Assembly (NCBI GenBank): GCA_029964075.1
Contig: CM057149.1
Span: 4,536,465 to 4,600,464 of the forward strand
Origin: Patiria pectinifera
Lineage: Eukaryota > Echinodermata > Asteroidea > Valvatida > Asterinidae
DNA length: 64,000 bases
Direction of reading: 5' to 3'
The notes under the pieces were generated by a model that did not search any database, had not been told where the DNA came from, and saw only the letters and a program-made list of their open reading frames with translations. Below are positions 56,458-64,000 of this stretch, in pieces (the first letter of the stretch is position 1; every line of letters begins with the position of its first letter). Made by a program: the position numbers and the translations under genes.

Positions 56458-58721
56458 GTAAGTTGCCTTTGTGTTCTCTTAAATTTCACTTGAAGTACAG
56501 TTTATGTCCTTTCCAAATGTGTACACATACTGCCAATATGTACTGTACATATTCGTTTTCACCATGTGTAAACCATGAACTTGCCCATTTACTGATCGTT
56601 TCCCATCAAATTCATGTATAAATAAAAAATAAAAAAATGACTTGTGAACTGACAACTTGAAGATATATCATGTATAAAGTGATGGGACACGATTTTGGGG
56701 GAGTAAGGTATACTTTTTACACAGAGGGGTTCTAAGTCACATGGGTCGGAATCAAGGAAAAACTCACCGAGACGGATTCCACGGTAGTATTCCGTTAGAT
56801 CTTGGTTGAGCTCTGCCTGATTCACAGAACGAAGAGTGAAACAAACGTTAATACCCTTAGAGAGAAGTTTATGTTCAGCGTCAGAAATGGATGATGAATA
56901 AGGTTAACTACGGTAATGGAATGAAGTGGTGGTTAGTTGCCCTATTGGCAATTCATATTAACGACTTCTCCAGCCACTGTCGTATAGTTCTTACTCCATA
57001 TGTGTACAATGCTTTTCAAGTACAAAATTAAATCAAATATTATGGGTTTTCTAGAGCATACTTCCCCTTTATTCGCCAATTTGAATATTTTAAACTTGGT
57101 GATATTGTGTGTGTTCATTTTGGCTAAATTTCTTTTTTAAATACACTCGTAATTTATTACCACAAAAAACTCAAGCCTTCTATTTACTTAGTTCTTCAGT
57201 TCACACTCACCAGACTTTTGGTTCAGGTAAAGGGGATCTTTTTGTGAAACCAAGTAGAACTGATTTTTTTCTAGGCACTAATACTAAAATTGACATCCGA
57301 ACAAAAATCTTAATCTTTTCCCAAACAAGTAAAAGTGCAATATCGTTGTAAAACAATAATTTACGTTAAAGGCATTTTTTTAAACAGCAACATGATTAAT
57401 AAAAAAAATCATGCTCGGGAACTCCCTATTTCATCATGTACAAAAAAAGGGAGTTGTGAACTGGAAATGTGCACATCAGTCTCAAGTGATGTTACACGAT
57501 TTTTTTGGGGGGGGGGGGGGGGTGCCCAGATACTTTACACGGAAGATTTCATGGTGACAAAGAAAAACCCACGGAGATGGATCCTACATTAGTATTCCTT
57601 GAGATTTTGCATGGCCGAGCTCTATCTGGTTCAAAGTACTGATTGTGAAATAAACATTGATACTTTTAAAGAAAGGTTTTATGTTTCGCCCAGATATGGA
57701 TGAGTAGGAACGGTTACGGTATTTGAAATGTGTGGTGGTGAGTTGCCCTATTGGGAATTCATTTGACGAACCTATACGACCTCTCCACTGTCCTATGTAA
57801 TCACAGTGGCTTTGGGTTGGCTCATTAGTTAATCGGGGCACACGGAAGAATAGTCAAATTTACTGACAAAGAATCCTCCAGGTACTGATACTAAAATTAA
57901 CATCTATAAAAAAAACACACCAAAACTCTTCCTAAACCTAAAGTCAAAGTTTCAATATCGGTGTAAAACAATAATTTACGATAAAGACAAATTTATAAAA
58001 CACCAACATGATTAAAAAAAAATCATAGAAAAACAAAAGAGAATTCGGGAACTCACCTATTTCAGAATAAAACGGAATAAACAGACTCATGTAGGCTTCT
58101 GGAGGCAAGGTTGCATTGATCCTGACTGTCCGCAGGCTGAAGCCAGAATGCCGTCAACCACTTTGAGGCCTTTCCTGAATTGGACAGGGCAAGAAGCTAG
58201 ATCGAGTCCGAGACAGGCGCTATATATATTATTGTTGGCCACAATTAATGGAATAATTGGTGGAAATGGCTGGCCAAACCCTGTCCACCCCAAAAAGGGA
58301 AGTTTTGGTGGTGTGACATATATATTTGCAAAAAAAATGACATGTTTGTAGTACATGTATTGCTAAAATTTGATACCCTTTTGGTGAGAGATTTATGTTT
58401 AGCATCAGATATGCAGTAGCGTATCCAGATTTTGATGTCACAGGGGGCAACCGCTCATACGCGCCGAAATGCAGACATGTTTCCTTGTCCGGACACTTGG
58501 CCTTCGTAAAATCCAAAAGCTGGGGGGGGGGAGGACTGGTATTTTCACGACGCATTGTAATGGTTTTGGAGCTGGATTTCTTTTTTTGGGTTGATGTTAG
58601 AACTCTCCAACCATTTATGGAAATACTTAATGTTAACAAAATGGTGGTGTGACATATATATTTGCAAAAAAATGCAGGTGCTTTACTTGACCTTTTTTTA
58701 ATTTGATTTCACACTTTGAAG

Positions 58722-58733
58722 AAACAAAGAGAG
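58722..58733 (+). CDS. 12-nt microexon candidate or decayed paralogue
   Basis: This is the tandem paralogue of the 56437 microexon. The donor GTAAGTTGCC is kept, but the aligned acceptor reads GATTTCAC rather than GATTTCCAG. An AG nine to ten bases further on would give a 12-nt phase-1 exon. The weak pyrimidine tract makes use doubtful. Confidence 0.2.
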
Positions 58734-59469
58734 GTAAGTTGCCGTGTGTTCTCTAAAGTGTCAATTGAGAAATAGTTTTATGTCCCTTTCTAATTGGTAC
58801 ACATACTGGCAAAGGGTACTGTTAGTGTTTATTGTTATCATTTGTACACCATGGACTTTAGCTTAACAATTTGCACATCAGTCTCAAGTGATGTTACACG
58901 ATTTTTCGGGGTACCCAGATACTTGTTACACGGAACAGTTCTTGGTCACATGGGTCAGAATCAACGAAAAACTCACGGAGACGGAGACGGAAATTTTGGC
59001 CGAGCTCAACTGGTTCAAATACTGGGAGTGAAACAAAAATTGAAACTTTTAGAGAAAGGTTGTTTGTTATGTTTCGCCCAGATATGGATGAGGAGGAAAG
59101 GTTACGGTATTGGAAATGTGTGTAGTCCGTGGGCTGGGGGGGGGGGGGTTCCCATTGCACCCCCCCCCCCCAACCCACCGCAACCGATTTTTATTTATCT
59201 TTGGCATGTCCCTAATAGAAAAAAAGATGTTAACAGTGAAAATTTAGGGATGCTCTCTCTCAGGAGCCCACTTATTAGAACCGCCTCTGATTGAGCTTAG
59301 ATGCAATTTCTTAGCGCTAGGGTTGGAAGGGTAAGAAACAAAACGCCATAAACTGAGCAGACCTTGACTGATCTTAATCAATCTTAGCACAACTATTCTT
59401 TATAAATAACTCTTTAAAAGATATCTTTGGTGGTCATGGAAACCAACTGTAGAAGGCGCTACAGTCAAA

Positions 59470-59494
59470 CGAAATATATATATATATATATACA
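59470..59494. repeat. (TA)n microsatellite
   Basis: About nine TA units followed by ACACA. Confidence 0.85.
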
Positions 59495-59499
59495 CATTT

Positions 59500-60031
59500 A
59501 TTTTGAAAATTATCCTAAAATTTCTCATATTTAGTCATTGCAGTTTACTATTCATATTAATAGTCACCATATCCTAAAAATAAAATACCTAATGTATGAT
59601 TATAATACTATTCATGAACTAACTTGAGAGTTCGGTCTTGGCAAATTGAACATTTAATAATATTTGAATGAGTTAAACACAGTCCTGCGGAATTCAGGTT
59701 CTGGTATTTTTAGCGTTTGGGTTGGGACGTGGTAAGTCAACTTCCACATACTTGAACATACCTTTTCCAATCTTGGTAAAACTTGACGAGGTATATGTTC
59801 ATAAATATATATCATTCAAAAATGACTTAAATTGCCATGGAAACCGACTTTAGAGGGATGACCATACCCGGATGAATATAATAATATATATCATTTTTTT
59901 TTTTTTTTACATATGTAGTGATTTAACGATATTGCAGTCTTAGTGGCAGTTAAATAAATAGAAACGTGGATGCGGTCTACGCTGACCTGTTGGATCCATT
60001 CTTGTGGCCACATTTGGGTAAAATATTGAAA
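59500..60031. other. AT-rich sequence before the Penelope-like element
   Basis: Two diverged copies of a segment with TTGGTAAAACTTGACGAGG-like and TTGCCATGGAAACCGACTTTAGA-like text occur (from about 59360 and about 59760), suggesting a local tandem duplication. No gene. Confidence 0.45.
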
Positions 60032-63000
60032 TTACTTAATTTATTGAGGACTTTGGCATGAAGTGCTTATACAATGTAGTGTTACTAATCTAAACACATC
60101 AATGGGGATTAACACAGGGATGAAAATACGGGAGGTTTAAATAATCAACATAAACACATGTCACTATCAAATAATAATTGTCCCAGAGGTTGAGCAACTG
60201 TTTTACATTAATCACTGCTATCGAATGAAAACTACCCAGAGAATATGGTGTTCTGAAACGGACAAGCAAACACCGTAGATCTATTGTACATGAACAACTA
60301 CATGGTTAACCTTTTTTGAACATTAATTGTGGTTCATTTTTTTCTTCTTCAAAAGAATAAGTTTAATTCTGCTCAGAGGGACACTAAATCTCTTTATAAG
60401 TTTTTTTTTTTAGGTTCTGAAAAGAACCGGGGGAACTCAAGGTTTGGGACAGTATGTTCTACTCTTTGTCAGGAGACAGAGCGATTCCAACACCCAAAGA
60501 TCTGTTATGTAGGATGACGGAAGCAGTAGATGCTACATGTAGCTGATCTGTTGGTTGTCAGCTTGGTGGAAGAAAGTTGTGAAAAGGTTGTCAAGGGTAT
60601 AGGAGACCCATAGAAGGTGGGGGAACTATACGCTTTCTGTACATTATATGTGACCCATTGGATTGTCTAGAGAGGATGGGGTTGTAGATGTCACTGATGG
60701 AGAAACCAATATCTTGAGGTACCGTGTCGTGGTTGTAGATTTCGATGGTCACTCGGATGCTACATGGAAAGTGGTGCCAGCTCATCTGCTACCAGTAGTC
60801 TTAAGTGTGAAAGTATTCGACTGTGATGTACTTGTACAAAATGTCTACGTCTGAAGTGTTGTGTTAATTTAGTCTGGTCGAGATCTCCAACATATAACAT
60901 TGTGTCAGAAATTTCACAAAGACAGCACTCCCTGTTTGGTTCTGTAACGAAAGTACAAACGTCTTACCCCCTGCTGAAATTATTCTGGGTATTGCCAAAA
61001 AGTTCATCAAAGACATTGGTCTTATCGGCTTTCTGGTATAGACTTGTGGTTGTCCTCAGCTTACCAGGATAAAGCAGGCAGCTCATATTGTTCAGAATCT
61101 CCCCGCAACTGTTGGTCTCTTATTTCCAATTGGGCTGGTTGGAGGCAACTATGACTATCTGATCGTCTTGTGCAACTGAGAAGTAGTAGTAGACTCGTAG
61201 TAATTTTCTGGGGTGCTTTAAGAAAACTCGGATACCATGCTTGTGGAAGATATATGTTGAATATCTTGGAAGTTCAAACTAAAGTAAGGCAGGATGATGG
61301 AACTAATGGGCTTTGGGTACAGGAGATGCAATGGTGTGAGTGTTGGGGATCCTCTAGGATCCTTTGGCTTGTCTTTAGTACACCCAACCTAATTCAACCA
61401 GGGTATCCCCTATATCTAGCTGGCAACGAAATATTTAATATCCCTATGCCCACACCATACTAACCACACTTTGGGATGTCCTACCGCCCTGGACACACGA
61501 TCCACTCGCCAGGCTATTTTGACCTATATTCTCATGCCCATTCGACACAATTTACGTACCACGGTCCTTAAGATGCTCGGGCAATGGGGCCAAGATCAAT
61601 ATCCCTTACTCACAACCTGAATGCCCGACTACAGGATCATTTTATCCTCATACCCATACCAACTAAGCCCGCATTTCCACTCCTGAGACAGCAAAGGTCA
61701 CATATTCTAGTCTCCTATCGAGATTAAGGTTCTGGAAGGTTAACTTCGCCCCATTGCTCCTATCATCGCAGTCAAAGAGATCATCCAGTGCATCAAGCAC
61801 AGCCTCTATCATCTGTACAAGTAAATCGATGACGAGGTCCACCTGCAGATCCACCGAGCTCTCCGGAAACACAAGCCAGGCAATCCCAAAATCGGTCGTC
61901 ACCTCTCTTTGTCAAAACAAGTCCAATCACATCTTGTTAGGCGATAAGGGCAGCACCGCTTTTGCAAATGCAGACTTTAACTGCAAGGAGTGGGCAATCT
62001 TTGACTTGGGTTCCTACCATCACCTTTGCAAGGACCTCACATCATCCATCAAAAAGAGACTTCAAGGCAAATTCGTCATCCTCCAGGGGTGTGGTAACAT
62101 CTCCCAGGACATGCAGCTCCCACCCACTAGCTTGAAATGTCCAATCTTCTTCAGACAACCGATGATGCACAAGCCAGATGTTCCACTGCGCCCCATTATG
62201 GCCTCAAAGGGTGAACACACGAACAAGACAGCCAGACACCTCACATAAATGCTTCATCCCCTAGATAACAACACCAAACACCACATCAGGAATTCTTAGA
62301 GTTTGCCATCTTCACCTCAGACTTAAACCTCCAGCTAAACGACGTCATAGTAATCAGCTATCGAGTCATTTCTCTCTCATCGAGTCAATACACTCAGCGC
62401 CAAATGACCTGTGGCATCATCGAATAAAGACCTTAACACACACACAAGGACTCCACTGACGCCCCATACTGTATTCAGCTTACCATGCGTCTTGAATAAT
62501 CTAGCTCCATGTGATGACCATTAGTCCTGGCCGATATAGTCCCAGAAAAATTTGAGCAGACAACCATCACCACGGCAGAACACAGACAACATGTTTGGCT
62601 TCTTCATCATCGAGGGATGACACCATCACCATCTGGCAGCATACGCCTACTCTACTGCTTTTGGTTCTCCTATAATTAAAATGCCCATTGTTTACGGCAA
62701 CTATACAGTTCCATCACCCCATTCGAGAGAATTTGAGTTGTATTTCCAAAACATTCGACACATCCTCTACAAGCATGGCATCCAAGTTTTTATACAGAAC
62801 CCCTGGAAATCCACAAACTGTGGCAATCTCACAAGAACCAGCAAGACCAAACGTTCAGACTAAGAGTCTTCAGAATTTCTTCAAAACAAACTGTACATTG
62901 ATGAGGCTGGAATAGTGATCTCCCCAGTTCTACTTCTAAGATCATCAAGTCATATAGAGATCCCCAACCTTTCCAATTAAGAAGAGCCCAACAGTTGCCT

Positions 63001-64000
63001 GGAGATATTTAACAGTATGAGCTACCTGTTTCATCCAGGTAAACCGAGGACAACCACTGGGTCTATTCCAGAAAATAATACCCCAAGATATTGGTATGTT
63101 CATGAGTGACATCTGGCGCCCTATCCTCTTCCACATAATCCATGTGTACGCCAGGAAAAGCTTAGTTCCCACGCCTCAGTCACTCTATGGGTCTCCTATG
63201 CCCTTGACAACCTACTTCACGACTTCCTTCCACCACACCGACATCCCATTGATCAGCTTCATGTACATGTAGCATTATCTGCCAAAGTCATCCTACATAA
63301 CAGCTCTTTGGGTGTTGGAATCCCTATGTCTTCTAAAAAGTGTCCAACCCTGTGCACCCCATCCTCTCCAGATTGGGTCACATACACGTACGCAAAGCTT
63401 AGTTCCCACACCTTAGTCAGTCTATGGGTCTCCTATATACCCTTGACAACCTTTTTTTTGCACAACTTTCTTCCACCACACGGACAACCAACAAGTCAGC
63501 TACATGTAGCATCTACTGCTTCCGTCATCCTAAAAATACAGATCTTTGGGAGTTGGAATCCCTCTGTCTCCTGACGAAGAGTAGAGCATACTGTCCCAAA
63601 CCTTGAGTTCCCCCAGTTCTTTTCAGACCCTCAAAAACTAAAAAAGAGATTAAGTGTCTCTTAGAGCAGAATTAAACTTATTCTTTTGAAGAAGAAATGA
63701 ACGAAAATGTTTTAAAAAGGTTAACCATGCAGTTGTACTTGTACAATTGATCCACAGTGTGTGCTTGTCCGTTTCAGAACACCATATTCTCTGAGTAGTT
63801 TCTATCCGAAGCAGTGATAAATGTAAAACAGTTGCTCAACCTCAGGGACAATTATTATTTGATAGTTACATATGTTTATGTTGATTATTTATACCTCCCG
63901 TATTTTCATCCCTGTGTTTATCCCCATCTATATGTTTAGATTAGTAATGTTACATTGTATAAGCACTTGATGCCAAAATCCTCAATAAATTAAGTAATTT
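60032..64000 (+). mobile_element. Penelope-like element with long inverted arms
   Basis: The left arm (60032-about 61190) and right arm (about 62930-64000) are diverged inverted repeats: AAATTACTTAATTTATTGAGG at 60032 is complementary to the last bases of the window, and GCAACTGTTGGTCTC near 61105 pairs with the 62990 region. Between them lies a Penelope-type reverse-transcriptase relic. Penelope elements often carry LTR-like repeats in inverted orientation. The element continues past the window. Confidence 0.72.
61754..62870 (+). pseudogene. Penelope-like reverse-transcriptase remnant
   Basis: Plus-strand frames, broken by frameshifts and stops, show HKPDVPLRPIMASKGEHTNK (62.17 kb; family pattern KIHKP..PLRPIVSS), a following FLEFAIFTSDLNLQLNDVIV block (62.3 kb), TTITTAEHRQH (62.56 kb) and RHILYKHGIQVF (62.76 kb; family pattern RILRKHGI). 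The order matches the fingers-palm-thumb series of Penelope reverse transcriptases. No YxDD and no GIY-YIG motif could be located, so the copy is inactive. Confidence 0.7.

Larger units (their letters stand above)
55946..59220. repeat. Tandem intronic units of about 1.2-1.5 kb, three partial copies
   Basis: Blocks recur in order: CTCTCCACTGTCCT (55953, 57780), GGTGTGACATATATATTTG (56368, 58309, 58644), GTAAGTTGCC (56458, 58734) and GATGTTACACGATTTTT (57487 and 58890; diverged at about 56682), followed by GAGTTGCCCTATTGGGAATT-like sequence. The copies have different deletions. Two of them retain splice-like signals. Confidence 0.75.

Noticed and set aside
60413-60517. Terminal exon after a TTTTTTTTTAG acceptor that would be in phase with the gene starting at 53239
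   Set aside because: It lies in the inverted arm of the Penelope-like element and has a reverse-complement counterpart near 63540-63640, so the match is likely coincidental.

Overview
This is an intron-rich, repeat-rich animal nuclear sequence. It carries one recognisable multi-exon gene with GT/AG introns, and a dense mix of LINE, Penelope-like, LTR, hAT-like, TTAA-target, Helitron-like and foldback elements. There are long G/C homopolymer runs and ACATGT-type microsatellites. A ROCO GTPase carrying a Death domain, together with this repeat mix, suggests a marine invertebrate deuterostome (echinoderm, hemichordate or cephalochordate). The species cannot be fixed from the sequence.

Region 1 (1-13.4 kb): the 3' part of a plus-strand ROCO gene. 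Twelve exons join without a phase error into about 619 codons: Roc GTPase (DFAGQ switch, degenerate THRN base-recognition motif), COR, a C-terminal scaffold and a terminal Death domain. Its introns carry SINE, hAT-like and inverted-repeat elements.

Region 2 (14.2-24.4 kb): a higher-order tandem array of diverged units present in two long copies. Copy 1 contains a 5'-truncated minus-strand RTE/BovB-like LINE, itself interrupted by a 1,016-bp probable solo LTR. Copy 2 contains a TTAA-flanked element and a Harbinger-like MITE. Both copies share one hAT-like insertion with the same 8-bp target duplication, which orders the events.

Region 3 (24.4-45 kb): intergenic or intronic DNA with MITEs, a degraded CR1/Rex-like LINE, and a segmental duplication (31.8-35.3 kb versus 36.8-38.2 kb). 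The duplication supplies empty sites for a large foldback element and a hAT-like element. One orphan exon candidate lies near 39.0 kb.

Region 4 (45-52.1 kb): nested Helitron/Helentron-like elements. Hairpin-CTAG 3' ends can be matched to inverted 5' ends, the bodies carry many TGACGTCA palindromes, and a second foldback element sits inside.

Region 5 (53-59.3 kb): a probable first coding exon of an unknown plus-strand gene, followed by tandem intronic units of roughly 1.2-1.5 kb containing a 21-nt microexon candidate and a decayed paralogue. A third foldback element is inserted here.

Region 6 (60 kb to the end): a degraded Penelope-like retroelement between inverted arms of more than 1 kb, running out of the window.

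The most notable result is the set of three foldback elements (32306-34049, 48776-49743, 54967-55945). They share TAYGR ends, exact 6-bp target duplications and arms built of short tandem repeats, and each has an uninserted paralogous site inside this same window.
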